Shown here: in pieces, positions 1 through 8,393 of the stretch | Numbering within the stretch: position 1 is the first letter of the stretch | Layout: the number at the start of each line of letters is the position of its first letter | From: JAHHLP01 sp041609895 | GTDB lineage: Bacteria > Bacteroidota > Rhodothermia > Rhodothermales > JABDKH01 | Reading direction: 5' to 3' | DNA length: 21,462 nt | Assembly: GCA_041609895.1 (NCBI GenBank) | Contig: JBFIPX010000038.1 | Location: 1-21,462, forward strand | Translations under genes and position numbers: made by a program | Notes under the pieces: model-generated | The model's database searches: none | What the model was told of the DNA's origin: nothing | What the model saw: only the letters and a program-made list of their open reading frames with translations

Positions 1-16
1 CTCGGTATTCCGCTCA

Positions 17-50
17 AAAAGGCTCATGGGTTTGCCCGTGAGCCTTTTCC
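17..50 (+). terminator. Rho-independent terminator of an upstream gene
   Basis: A 14-bp stem pairs 17-30 with 35-48 around a TTTG loop. The pairing is complete with one G-T wobble. The stem carries A-rich and T-rich ends and is followed by a T-rich run up to about 56. Because the arms begin with AAAA and end with TTTT it could work in both directions. It lies just before fadI, so it probably ends a gene left of the window and insulates the beta-oxidation genes. Confidence 0.8.
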
Positions 51-81
51 TATTTTCGACCCTACGGCATTCAGATAAGTG

Positions 82-1377
82 ATGGACCTTTTCGACAGGG
101 ATCGAGGGCGCGTGGCGGTTGTCGCCGGTTTGCGGACGCCTTTTGCCCGGCAGGCAACTGACCTCGCCGACCTTAACGCGGTTCGACTGGGATCGATCGT
201 GACGCGCGAGCTGCTCGCCCGAACGCCGATAGATCCGTCATCGATCGAAAGGGTGGTCTATGGTTCAGTTGGCCTCCTACCGGAGGCGCCCAACATCGCG
301 CGCGAGGTAAGCCTTGCCGCTGGTTTGCCGCCCGAGACGGACGCCTATTCTATCTCACGAGCCTGCACGACCAGCTTCCAAACCCTCATTTCGATCGCCC
401 AAGCGATATGGCTTGGCGACATTGACATTGGTCTCGCAGGCGGGTCTGATTCGACGTCTGTCTTGCCGGTGCAAGTGTCTCGCAAGATGGCGAAGACGCT
501 CATTCGAGCGAGCCGCGCGAAGTCTTTGTCGAAACGCATTCGCCTCTTCAGCGAACTCCGTCCGGGTGACCTCGTGCCCGTTCCCCCTGCCGTCAAAGAC
601 TACACCACGAATATGACGATGGGGGAGATCGCGGAGCAAATGGCTCGTAATCACCAGGTCACCCGAGAGGAGCAGGATAAGTTCGCCCTTCGATCGCACA
701 AACTGGCCGCGCAGGCGTGGGCAGAAGGAAAGCTCGACGCGGAAGTAATGACCGTCATTCCCCCGCCGCACAAAGAGCCTTTCTCTCGCGACAACAACGT
801 TCGTCCGGACACCACCCTTGAGAAGATGTCCCACCTGAAGCCTGCCTTCGACCGGCGACACGGTACCGTTACGGCCGCTAACGCGACCCCTCTGACCGAC
901 GGTGCATCATCGATGATACTGACAAGCGAGAAGCGGGCGCGTGATCTTGGGCTTGAGCCGCTGGGATACATCCGCTCTTACGCATTCGTGGCCATCGACC
1001 CGTTCAACGATGCTCTCATGGGACCCTCGTTCGCAACACCAAAAGCACTTCGACGAGCAGGCCTCAAGTTGGCTGACATCGATCTGATTGACATGCACGA
1101 GGCGTTCGCTGCGCAGACTCTGGCCAATATCAAGAACTGGCCTTCGCGAGAGTTTGCAAAGAATTACCTGGGTCGTGATGAGCCAATTGGCGAGATAGAT
1201 CCAGATCGGTTCAACGTGCTCGGGGGCTCGATTGCCTATGGACACCCGTTTGCTGCTACCGGAGGCCGAATCGTTGTGCAGTTGCTCAACGAGATGCGAA
1301 GGAGGGGGGCGTCGCTTGGATTGGCAACAGCCTGCGCGGCAGGGGGCATAGGTGCGGCAATTGTACTCGAAACGTAA
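82..1377 (+). CDS. fadI: acetyl-CoA C-acyltransferase (3-ketoacyl-CoA thiolase), FadI type
   Basis: This enzyme performs the last step of fatty-acid beta-oxidation, thiolytic cleavage of 3-ketoacyl-CoA to acetyl-CoA and a shortened acyl-CoA. It works with the FadJ subunit encoded next door. Numbering from a possible GTG at 79, the active-site residues of thiolases are all visible: nucleophile Cys96 in SRACTTSF, His389 in YGHPFAATGG, and Cys419 in ATACAAGG. The motif MHEAFAAQ with His340 is typical of the FadI/trifunctional-protein beta branch, where other thiolases have Asn. The length of about 431 residues fits FadI (436 in E. coli, from memory). I chose ATG 82; GTG 79 adds only one residue, and neither has a strong ribosome site. 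The order thiolase then multifunctional subunit matches fadIJ rather than fadBA. Family assignment is secure. Confidence 0.93.
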   Translation: MDLFDRDRGRVAVVAGLRTPFARQATDLADLNAVRLGSIVTRELLARTPIDPSSIERVVYGSVGLLPEAPNIAREVSLAAGLPPETDAYSISRACTTSFQTLISIAQAIWLGDIDIGLAGGSDSTSVLPVQVSRKMAKTLIRASRAKSLSKRIRLFSELRPGDLVPVPPAVKDYTTNMTMGEIAEQMARNHQVTREEQDKFALRSHKLAAQAWAEGKLDAEVMTVIPPPHKEPFSRDNNVRPDTTLEKMSHLKPAFDRRHGTVTAANATPLTDGASSMILTSEKRARDLGLEPLGYIRSYAFVAIDPFNDALMGPSFATPKALRRAGLKLADIDLIDMHEAFAAQTLANIKNWPSREFAKNYLGRDEPIGEIDPDRFNVLGGSIAYGHPFAATGGRIVVQLLNEMRRRGASLGLATACAAGGIGAAIVLET

Positions 1378-1384
1378 TCCCCAG

Positions 1385-3577
1385 ATGGCGATGGAAGACA
1401 AGAAGGTTCACGTGTTCGGCCCCTTCTCGCTGGCGATCTCTGACACCGGGATCGCTGTCGCGGTGTTCGACACTCCTATGGAAAAGCAGAATATTCTGCG
1501 GGAGCAGTACATCGCGGATGCCGATGCAATGCTCGACCTGGTCGCGTCCGATTCGTCCATACAAGGTTTGGTTGTCGAAAGTGGGAAGAAGGACTCGTTT
1601 ATTGCCGGCGCCGATGTAAGAATGCTCGCTGGGTGTCGAACCGCTGAGGAGGCCGCGGCACTTTCCCGCTCGGGGCAATTGCTGTTCAATCGGTTGGAGA
1701 GTCTGCCATTCCCGGTCGTCGCCGCCATTGACGGCGTATGCCTCGGCGGCGGTCTCGAACTTGCTCTTGCGTGTCACTTCCGCATTTGTACGGACAACAC
1801 TGCGACACGCATCGGACTGCCGGAGGTGAAACTTGGTCTGCTACCCGGTTCGGGTGGGACGCAGCGACTGCCACGGTTGATCGGAATTCAGGACGCGCTC
1901 GGACTCATGCTGACCGGTCGGCGCCTCACCAGCCGCCAGGCACTCAAGTCAGGCGTCGTGGATGAGGTGGTACCCGCTTCCATTCTTCGAAGCGTGGCAG
2001 TCCGACGGGTGCTCAAGCTTCGCGAGAATCGAAACGGCGCATCGCGCAAGACGTGGGCCGAAAAGTTGCTGGAAGGCAGTCCCATTGGACGAAAAGTCAT
2101 TTTATCACAGGCAAGGAAAAGGACTAACGAGAAATCGGGTGGTCACTATCCTGCACCGCTCGCCATCATTGACTGTGTGGAGGTCGGAATAGAGGAGGGA
2201 ATGGATGAGGGGCTTCGCTACGAATCCCGCAAGTTTGGCGAACTCGCGTGCACGACGCAGGCACAGGCGCTGATGGGCCTTTTCATCGCGGGCAACGATC
2301 TGTCACCGGGCTCCCCGGACGCCGAAGTCCGAGACGTCCAAAGGGTGGGTATTATCGGCGCCGGCCTAATGGGCGCCGGGATTGCGTTCGTGTCCGCCGC
2401 AAAAGCAGGCATCGACGTGAGATTGAAAGATCGCGACTACGAGAGTCTGGCGGGGGCTCTAAAATTCATATCGAGTCGAATGGACAAGCATGCGTCTCGT
2501 TTGCGCCTGAATGACTTCGAGAGGTCAACGAAATTCGACAGAGTCACCCCCACAATCGACTATTCCGGATTCGAATCGGTTGATCTCGTGATCGAGGCTG
2601 TTTTCGAAGACCTTGCCGTCAAGCATCAGGTGCTGTCGGAAGTGGAGGAGGTTGCTGGAGAAGAAGTGATTTTCGCTTCAAACACGTCTTCGATACCCAT
2701 CTCCCGGATTGCGTCGGGTGCCGCGCACCCGCGGAACGTCGTCGGGATGCACTATTTCTCGCCGGTCGACAAAATGCCGCTGCTTGAGGTGGTGAAGGGT
2801 CGTGAGACGTCCGACCAAGCGGTCGCGACAGCCGTGGCCGTTGGAAGAAGGCAGGGAAAGACGGTCGTCGTCGTCAATGACGGGCCCGGCTTTTTTGTCA
2901 ACCGAATTCTGGCGCCATACCTCAACGAGGCTTCGAGACTACTGGTCGAAGGCGTATCGATCGAGGAAGTGGATGCGGCGATGCGGGCGTTTGGGTTTCC
3001 AATCGGTCCGTTTGAATTGATGGACGAAGTGGGTCTCGACGTAGGTGCGAAAGTGGTTCCGGTGCTGGAGGAGGCGTTCGGAGATCGAATACAATCGACG
3101 GGCGTGGTCGAGAGTATGGTGGCAGATGGTCGGCTCGGCAAGAAATCCCGCAGCGGATTCTACTCGTACGGCAACGACGGCAAACGAAAACACGCCTCCG
3201 AAGAAGTAAACAAATTACTTGGAGTGGTAAATGCTACTAAACTGTCATACAACGACATACAGAAGCGGTGCGTGTCCTTGATGGTGAACGAGGCCGTTCA
3301 CTGCCTTGCCGACCAGATCATCTCAAAACCTAGCGACGGTGACGTGGCAGCAGTGTTCGGCATCGGCTTTCCTCCATTCATAGGGGGTCCATTCAGATAC
3401 ATCGATTTGGTTGGTGCATCTGCCATGGTTGCCCGGATGAGAGCCTATGCTACAGATTTGGGAGGTCGCTACGAGCCTGCCGCGACGTTGACCGACCTGG
3501 CGGCGACAGGAGTCTCGTTCTATGCGGCGACGAAGGCCGCAACAGCGGATCCTGCTGACCCGGCTCCGCACACCTGA
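1385..3577 (+). CDS. fadJ: multifunctional enoyl-CoA hydratase / 3-hydroxyacyl-CoA dehydrogenase, FadJ type
   Basis: This is the alpha subunit of the beta-oxidation complex. It hydrates enoyl-CoA and then oxidises 3-hydroxyacyl-CoA with NAD+. The N-terminal crotonase domain (about 5-200) has the oxyanion motif FIAGAD and both catalytic glutamates, Glu125 in GGGLE and Glu147 in LPEVKLG. The dehydrogenase part begins near 320 with the NAD-binding GAGLMG (325-330). It has catalytic His456 in MHYFSP, and PGFFVNRIL begins the C-terminal helical domain (from about 500). It is about 730 residues, against about 714 for E. coli FadJ. An in-frame GTG at 1352 would overlap fadI by 26 bp, but the match to the family begins only after ATG 1385, 7 bp past the fadI stop. 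ATG 1391 is also possible. Co-transcription with fadI is very likely. Confidence 0.93.
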   Translation: MAMEDKKVHVFGPFSLAISDTGIAVAVFDTPMEKQNILREQYIADADAMLDLVASDSSIQGLVVESGKKDSFIAGADVRMLAGCRTAEEAAALSRSGQLLFNRLESLPFPVVAAIDGVCLGGGLELALACHFRICTDNTATRIGLPEVKLGLLPGSGGTQRLPRLIGIQDALGLMLTGRRLTSRQALKSGVVDEVVPASILRSVAVRRVLKLRENRNGASRKTWAEKLLEGSPIGRKVILSQARKRTNEKSGGHYPAPLAIIDCVEVGIEEGMDEGLRYESRKFGELACTTQAQALMGLFIAGNDLSPGSPDAEVRDVQRVGIIGAGLMGAGIAFVSAAKAGIDVRLKDRDYESLAGALKFISSRMDKHASRLRLNDFERSTKFDRVTPTIDYSGFESVDLVIEAVFEDLAVKHQVLSEVEEVAGEEVIFASNTSSIPISRIASGAAHPRNVVGMHYFSPVDKMPLLEVVKGRETSDQAVATAVAVGRRQGKTVVVVNDGPGFFVNRILAPYLNEASRLLVEGVSIEEVDAAMRAFGFPIGPFELMDEVGLDVGAKVVPVLEEAFGDRIQSTGVVESMVADGRLGKKSRSGFYSYGNDGKRKHASEEVNKLLGVVNATKLSYNDIQKRCVSLMVNEAVHCLADQIISKPSDGDVAAVFGIGFPPFIGGPFRYIDLVGASAMVARMRAYATDLGGRYEPAATLTDLAATGVSFYAATKAATADPADPAPHT

Positions 3578-3612
3578 TCGACAGAACAGAAGCTGCAAAT
3601 CGAGGATAGATC

Positions 3613-4569
3613 TTGACGACAACAGAAACTGAAAAGTCCGAGAACGTGACAGTCGGCAACGTTGAGCCCAGGCTCCCGGACGAGCGAAACAGGTCCATTT
3701 TGATTTATGTGGACGGCGCACTGTGGCCCCGCAATGAGGCAAGAATATCAGTATTCGACAGTGTCGTACAGGGAGGCGATGCGGTTTGGGAAGGACTCCG
3801 CGTCTACGACGGGCGAATAGCGGAACTTGAGGAGCATCTCGATCGCCTCTATGCCTCCGCGCACGCACTCGCGTTCTCCGGTATTCCGGATCGTCCAGCA
3901 GTCAAGAGGGCGATTGGCGAGACGCTCGAGGCGAATGGCATGCGTGATGAGACGCACATCCGACTTACTCTTACCAGAGGGAGGAAAGTAACGTCAGGCA
4001 TGGACCCGCGGAACAACCAATACGGCTGTTCGCTCATCGTCCTTGCAGAATGGAAGAAGCCCGTATACCCTGATTCTGGCATCCGCCTGGTGACATCATC
4101 AACCCGCCGCAATACGCCGCAGATACTTGACTCAAAGATCCACCACAACAACATACTCAACAATATTCTCGCGAAGATCGAAGCAAATGTTGCGGGTGCG
4201 GACGACGCGATCATGCTCGATCTGCACGGGTTCATCGCGGAGACAAACGCGACCAACATCTTCGTCGTCAGGTCGGGGCATCTGATTACGCCTCACGCTG
4301 ACGCTTGCCTTCCGGGCATCACTCGGGGCCTGGTGATTCGTCTCGCACGTGAGAATGGCATACCTGTCGAGGAGCGTAACGTGTCGTTGACTGAGCTGTA
4401 CACGGCAGACGAGGTGTTTACGACGGGCACAATGGGAGAATTGACACCGGTGATTGAGGCGGATGGCCGCAAAATCACTGACAAGGGCAAGGCCGGCATC
4501 ACTCGTCGGTTGCAGGAGTTGCACGCAGATTGGGTTCGCAGCCGGGGCGTGCCAATCGAATCGCTCTAG
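3613..4569 (+). CDS. PLP-dependent aminotransferase, class IV (branched-chain or D-amino-acid type)
   Basis: This is a fold-type IV PLP enzyme that transfers an amino group between an amino acid and a 2-oxo acid. The Schiff-base lysine is Lys175 in SKIHHNNILN, and Glu210 in IAETNATNIF is the residue expected to bind the pyridine nitrogen. The motifs LPGITRG (233-239) and TTGTMGELTPV (270-280) are the family's phosphate and substrate loops. The 318-residue length is normal. The start is TTG at 3613; GAGGA at 3602-3606 forms a good ribosome site for it, and no ATG offers a better choice. Motifs overlap between branched-chain transaminases, D-alanine transaminases and aminodeoxychorismate lyases. 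The RLTLTRG segment leans away from classical IlvE, so the substrate is undecided. It follows fadJ by 35 bp and may share its transcript. Confidence 0.85.
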   Translation: MTTTETEKSENVTVGNVEPRLPDERNRSILIYVDGALWPRNEARISVFDSVVQGGDAVWEGLRVYDGRIAELEEHLDRLYASAHALAFSGIPDRPAVKRAIGETLEANGMRDETHIRLTLTRGRKVTSGMDPRNNQYGCSLIVLAEWKKPVYPDSGIRLVTSSTRRNTPQILDSKIHHNNILNNILAKIEANVAGADDAIMLDLHGFIAETNATNIFVVRSGHLITPHADACLPGITRGLVIRLARENGIPVEERNVSLTELYTADEVFTTGTMGELTPVIEADGRKITDKGKAGITRRLQELHADWVRSRGVPIESL

Positions 4570-4624
4570 ATCAATACCGGCCGAAGTCGACGAACCGTCA
4601 GCTCAATCGTGGTTACATCTCTCA

Positions 4625-4653
4625 CGGCGACAACCGGACCTCCGCAGTCGCCG
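4625..4653. terminator. possible hairpin between convergent genes, no T-tract
   Basis: CGGCGAC at 4625-4631 pairs perfectly with GTCGCCG at 4647-4653, with a short internal CGG/CCG pairing. It sits in the gap between the convergent aminotransferase (ends 4569) and ATP-grasp gene (ends 4660), where a two-way terminator is expected. No run of T follows on either strand, so this is a weak call. Confidence 0.3.
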
Positions 4654-4659
4654 GAAACT

Positions 4660-5865
4660 TCAGGCAGACGGCCTGTCCGGCAATGGAGCGACCGCCATGA
4701 ACTCATTCTGAAAACGAACGGCCGTCTCGGACACCAGTTGTTTGACGCGAGTCAGCTTGTTCGAGGCCACGATGAGTCCGGCGTGGTGCCGCTTGTGGAG
4801 CCGCCAAACGACCTCCGGATAATCAAATGACGACAGATCCGGATACTCCTGCCGAGCAAGAGATACGACCAGGCCGGCATGATCCGGACGTACTTCCGGA
4901 AGTTCGTATTCCTCACCCGGGCGGAGCGTCTCAATGTGCGCCCACTCTCGCCACAGGTTGATTCCACTGGCAGCCTCGACCATTTCGGCAATATGAGCGC
5001 CGCCTACCCGAGCAGCCGTTTCCAGAAAGTAGATCTGCCCGTCTCTTCCCATAATGAATTCGGTGTGGGCCACCCCGCTTCGATGCCCCATCGCGCCCAT
5101 GAGACGTTCGTTCTCTTCGAGAAGCCGGCGTCCTTCCTCAGATTCGTGTTCGATCGTGTGAGTGACAAATATCCCGCCCTCGTGTGCCACTTTCATGGGC
5201 GTTTCTGCATATGCGCTCACTCGCGCGAAAATGACTTTCTCCCGATAGACAATCGAATCGACGTGGTAGATGTCGCCGGGCACGAACTTCTCAATCAGAT
5301 GGTGTGATCGATCGTCCCCGAGGGCGTGTAGCGCAGTAAACACCTCGTCGACCGACGCAACTTTGACGATACCAGTGGCTGAAGCCTGCATTCGCGGCTT
5401 CAGAAGCCACGGAGGTTCCACCGATTCCGTGTACGCGAGAACGTCCTGATCGTTGATCGCCGCTGCATACGGAGGCACCGAGATTCCGGCCTCCTCGGCC
5501 TGGCGACGCATCGCCAGCTTGTCGCGAAAGTAACGAGTGCGGGTTTCGCCCATCCCGGGAACACGAAGGTGCTCCCGGAGCATGGCCGCGCGTTCAAGAT
5601 CGTAGTCGTCGAGTGGTACAATCCGATCGATCCTGTGCGACCGTGCGACATGGCTGATGCCGTCTAAAAGGTGGTCTCGATTCCACGTCCCATTCTCATC
5701 CGGCATATAAAGAAACTCGTCGACTGAGTCTCGAGGCCAATCCTCATTCCTCAACTTTTCCGAAGTCACAAGTAGAACATTGCAGCCCCGGCTCTTGCAC
5801 TGCTGAAGAAAGGGAGTTCCCTTGAAGTAGCAGGCGATGCAGAGGACGGTGAATGGAGAACTCAT
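4660..5865 (-). CDS. ATP-grasp domain ligase, substrate unknown
   Basis: An ATP-grasp enzyme activates a carboxylate as acyl-phosphate and joins it to an amine, thiol or hydroxyl. The 401-residue protein has an N-terminal pre-ATP-grasp alpha/beta domain (about 1-110, ending in PLDDYDLERAAMLREHL). The ATP-grasp lobes follow: Lys119 of the DKLAMR segment, Lys156 in PWLLKPR, and the adenine hinge IEKFVPG (191-197). Metal-binding acids are Glu269 (HTEFIMG) and Glu282 in LETAARVGG. At the last site the common E-x-N-x-R has Ala in place of Asn; such E-x-A-x-R forms are common among amino-acid-ligase-like ATP-grasp proteins. The start is ATG 5865, without a clear ribosome site. It is divergent from an esterase 44 bp away. 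It could make a dipeptide, a modified amino acid or a small natural product; no sequence evidence decides. Confidence 0.85.
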   Translation of the reverse strand: MSSPFTVLCIACYFKGTPFLQQCKSRGCNVLLVTSEKLRNEDWPRDSVDEFLYMPDENGTWNRDHLLDGISHVARSHRIDRIVPLDDYDLERAAMLREHLRVPGMGETRTRYFRDKLAMRRQAEEAGISVPPYAAAINDQDVLAYTESVEPPWLLKPRMQASATGIVKVASVDEVFTALHALGDDRSHHLIEKFVPGDIYHVDSIVYREKVIFARVSAYAETPMKVAHEGGIFVTHTIEHESEEGRRLLEENERLMGAMGHRSGVAHTEFIMGRDGQIYFLETAARVGGAHIAEMVEAASGINLWREWAHIETLRPGEEYELPEVRPDHAGLVVSLARQEYPDLSSFDYPEVVWRLHKRHHAGLIVASNKLTRVKQLVSETAVRFQNEFMAVAPLPDRPSA

Positions 5866-5936
5866 CCGGAATCGTGGTGCTGAAGTTGAAGCCGTATGGT
5901 CAATAATGAGTGGTAACGTACATTATACTTCGCTTT
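5866..5936. promoter_or_regulatory. shared divergent control region of the ATP-grasp and esterase genes
   Basis: The two genes point away from each other with only 44 bp between the assigned start codons, so both promoters must lie here or inside the 5' ends. TATACT at 5924-5929 resembles a -10 element for the + strand. It has no good -35 match at 16-18 bp, and it falls inside the esterase frame if GTG 5910 is the true start. This is an inference from layout plus one weak motif. Confidence 0.3.
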
Positions 5937-6806
5937 CCCACCAGAAAACGTCATTTCCTCTTTTTGAAAGGCGACCCAGCGGCGGCCAAGGCCACAGACG
6001 GTCAAGGCAGATTTCATCGCTACGGCGAGCTTGACTCGAAGTTTGTCGCAAAGCGGCGGGTAGATGTGTGGCTTCCCCCCGGGTACTTCGATTCCGATCG
6101 GCGATACCCGGTAATCTACGCGCAGGACGGTCAGAACCTGTTTGATCCCTCCACGGCGTATATCGGTGTTGACTGGGGAATCCAGGAGGCTGCCGCGCGA
6201 CTTCTCGAAGAGAATACAGACATGGGTGCAATCGTTGTCGGCATCTGGAACACGTCAGACCGCATAGCCGAGTACATGCCTCAAAAGCTGTTTACGGACG
6301 GAAGCAACCGATTGGAGCGCTTCGTGGCTCGCTACGGAGGTGCGCCTGTTTCCGACGACTACCTGCGGTTCATGTCCCACGAGCTCAAGCCGAAGGTCGA
6401 TTCCTCATTCCGTACGAATCCCGACCCTTCATCCACAGTCTTGCTCGGTTCGAGTATGGGTGGCCTTATTTCGCTCTACGGGTTTTGCGAATACCCAGCC
6501 ATTTTCGGCAAGGCAATTTGTATGTCGACCAGTTGGACGGTGGCCGGCAGGCCGGTGGTTGAATACTTGAAAGATGCCGTTCCAGCTCCATCCGGCCGCA
6601 GGATTTATTTCGACTACGGGAGCGAGGCACAAATTGGCGCGTATGAGAAGCTCCAACACGAAGTGGACCGAGTCTTCTATAAGAAAGGATATCGAAGAGA
6701 CATCCACTTTATGGTGCAGAGGTTTCCGGGAGATCCACACTCCGAGGAAGCCTGGCGCGGACGCGTTGAGGTTCCACTGAGATTCGTTCTCGACACGCCC
6801 TCCTGA
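5910..6806 (+). CDS. alpha/beta-hydrolase esterase (esterase D / enterochelin esterase-like family)
   Basis: This is a serine hydrolase of the 'putative esterase' (PF00756-like) family. The core starts near residue 50 with VDVWLPPGY and RYPVIYAQDGQNLFDP, a strong family signature. The nucleophile Ser182 lies in GSSMGG (180-185), the likely catalytic His is His277 in GDPHSEEAW, and the acid probably lies in YFDYGSEA (233-240). There is no signal peptide, so it is probably cytosolic. The start is uncertain. GTG 5910 is the first codon after an in-frame TGA at 5907, and residues 1-40 look unlike the family. TTG 5964 is an alternative that would leave TATACT at 5924-5929 as a possible -10 box upstream. 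The physiological substrate is unknown. The divergent ATP-grasp gene may be functionally linked. Confidence 0.82.
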   Translation: MVTYIILRFPTRKRHFLFLKGDPAAAKATDGQGRFHRYGELDSKFVAKRRVDVWLPPGYFDSDRRYPVIYAQDGQNLFDPSTAYIGVDWGIQEAAARLLEENTDMGAIVVGIWNTSDRIAEYMPQKLFTDGSNRLERFVARYGGAPVSDDYLRFMSHELKPKVDSSFRTNPDPSSTVLLGSSMGGLISLYGFCEYPAIFGKAICMSTSWTVAGRPVVEYLKDAVPAPSGRRIYFDYGSEAQIGAYEKLQHEVDRVFYKKGYRRDIHFMVQRFPGDPHSEEAWRGRVEVPLRFVLDTPS

Positions 6807-6844
6807 ATGCAACGACCCCTCTCTAACTAGTGACTCGATTACAC

Positions 6845-8305
6845 ATGATTAGAAAGGCGCCTCCAATGATTGCCGTGCTGTTCGCGGTGTTCGGTTGCAC
6901 GTCGGGCACGTCCAGCAGCAGTGGCCAGTATGTCATATCCGTCGCCTTTGACAACCTTTCTTTCACGAGACCGGTCGACCTCCAAGACGCACGCGATGGA
7001 ACCGGTCGTCTATTCGTCGTTGAGCAGGCGGGCGTAATAAAAGTGTTTCCCAACAACCCCTCAGCCGCACAGTCCGAGACATTTCTCGACATTCGCAACA
7101 GGGTCAACGATTCTGGCAACGAGGAGGGTCTGCTGGGCCTCGCCTTCCATCCGGATTACGGGGCGAATGGATATTTCTACGTCAATTACACGTCCAACAA
7201 TCCCAACGTAACTGTAATCGCCCGCTACTCTGTCAGCGCCTCGGATCCCGATCTCGCAGACCCTAATAGTGAGGAGATTCTGCTCACCATCGGGCAGCCG
7301 TTTGGTAACCACAACGGCGGTCAGATCGCCTTCGGTCCAGACGGTATGCTCTATATCGCAGTGGGCGATGGAGGATCGGGTGGCGATCCGATGGAGCACG
7401 GACAGAATCTTGCCACATTGCTGGGTACAATCCTTCGGATCGACGTTGACAATGTCTCTGGAAACCTTGCCTATGCGATTCCTCCTGACAATCCTTTCGC
7501 CGGTAACCTTCAGGGATATCGCGAGGAGATCTTTGCCTACGGGCTGCGCAATCCGTGGCGGTTCAGTTTTGACAGTGCGACCGGGTCGCTGTGGACGGGA
7601 GACGTGGGACAGAATCGATTTGAGGAGATTGACATCGTTGAGTCAGGTAAGAACTATGGCTGGAACGTGATGGAGGCCTTCGAGTGTTTTGGCAGCGGCG
7701 GATGCGACACCACAGGTCTTGCCCTTCCGGTCCACGCGTATCCTCACGAATCTGGCAACGCGTCGGTTACCGGTGGATATGTGTATAGGGGGTCCGCACT
7801 GCCCGATCTGGACGGTACATACGTCTATGCTGACTTCGCGTCGGGCAGAATCTGGGGCCTGGTAGAAGACGTAGGTACCTACAGCAATGAACTGCTGGTG
7901 GATACGCCGGTAAACATTTCGTCCTTTGGCGTCGATGCGTCCAATCAACTATTCATTTGCGCCTTTGATGGTCGTATCTATCGTCTGATTGATACCTCCG
8001 GTACTTCGACCGGTAATCCGACGGGCTCCGTTGGGGCGTTGCGGCCGGAGGCGTATCCAAACCCGTTTTCCGACGTGGCCCGCGTGGCGTTCAGGCTTAC
8101 CTCGGCGGAACTCGTGAAGATCACAGTTTATGATGCCGTCGGTAGACGTGTGGCTAGCCTTCTCGATGAGGTACTTGCGCCGGGCCGCCACTCGATCGAC
8201 TGGAATGGTCGAAGCGAAGGGGCAATCATTGCCCCCGGCGTGTATTATGTAACATTGCAGCATGGAGAAGACTCTTCGACTCTGCCGGTTGTGTATCAAC
8301 CGTGA
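6845..8305 (+). CDS. PQQ-dependent sugar dehydrogenase-like (GSDH/HHIP-type) beta-propeller with T9SS type A sorting domain
   Basis: An exported soluble aldose-dehydrogenase-like six-bladed propeller that would oxidise sugars with pyrroloquinoline quinone; the substrate is not known. Numbering from ATG 6845 (486 aa), the family signatures are VDLQDARDGTGRLFVVEQAG, EEGLLGLAFHPDY (93-105), NHNGG with His156 as the likely catalytic base, MLYIAVGDGG (168-177), GLRNPWRFSFD (233-243) and NYGWNVMEAFEC (270-281). Cys281 and Cys287 may form a disulfide. The N-terminus is a signal peptide ending in VFGC with Cys18, a possible lipobox. Residues about 400-486 (YPNPF, ITVYDAVGRRV, LAPGRH, PGVYYVTL) are a T9SS type A C-terminal domain. 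A GTG at 6830 would add five residues ahead of the signal peptide and is less likely. The M28 peptidase gene lies 88 bp downstream. Confidence 0.88.
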   Translation: MIRKAPPMIAVLFAVFGCTSGTSSSSGQYVISVAFDNLSFTRPVDLQDARDGTGRLFVVEQAGVIKVFPNNPSAAQSETFLDIRNRVNDSGNEEGLLGLAFHPDYGANGYFYVNYTSNNPNVTVIARYSVSASDPDLADPNSEEILLTIGQPFGNHNGGQIAFGPDGMLYIAVGDGGSGGDPMEHGQNLATLLGTILRIDVDNVSGNLAYAIPPDNPFAGNLQGYREEIFAYGLRNPWRFSFDSATGSLWTGDVGQNRFEEIDIVESGKNYGWNVMEAFECFGSGGCDTTGLALPVHAYPHESGNASVTGGYVYRGSALPDLDGTYVYADFASGRIWGLVEDVGTYSNELLVDTPVNISSFGVDASNQLFICAFDGRIYRLIDTSGTSTGNPTGSVGALRPEAYPNPFSDVARVAFRLTSAELVKITVYDAVGRRVASLLDEVLAPGRHSIDWNGRSEGAIIAPGVYYVTLQHGEDSSTLPVVYQP

Positions 8306-8335
8306 ATCTGAGCCTGTTCACTGGTGCCTCACGAC

Positions 8336-8351
8336 ACGCACTCTGGTGCGT
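8336..8351. other. short perfect hairpin between the dehydrogenase and peptidase genes
   Basis: ACGCAC (8336-8341) and GTGCGT (8346-8351) form a 6-bp stem with a TCTG loop in the 88-bp gap, 42 bp before the peptidase ATG. No T-tract follows, so it is not a standard terminator. It could be an operator or chance. Confidence 0.3.
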
Positions 8352-8393
8352 CAATACTTACCCCGAATCCCTCTTACGGAAGTCCACCTGAAC

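Noticed and set aside
1352..1384. Upstream GTG start for fadJ overlapping fadI
   Set aside because: The extra eleven residues have no family similarity, and an ATG lies 7 bp after the fadI stop.
8262..8393. Upstream ATG for the M28 peptidase
   Set aside because: It overlaps the end of the dehydrogenase gene and would bury the clear lipoprotein signal that begins at 8394.
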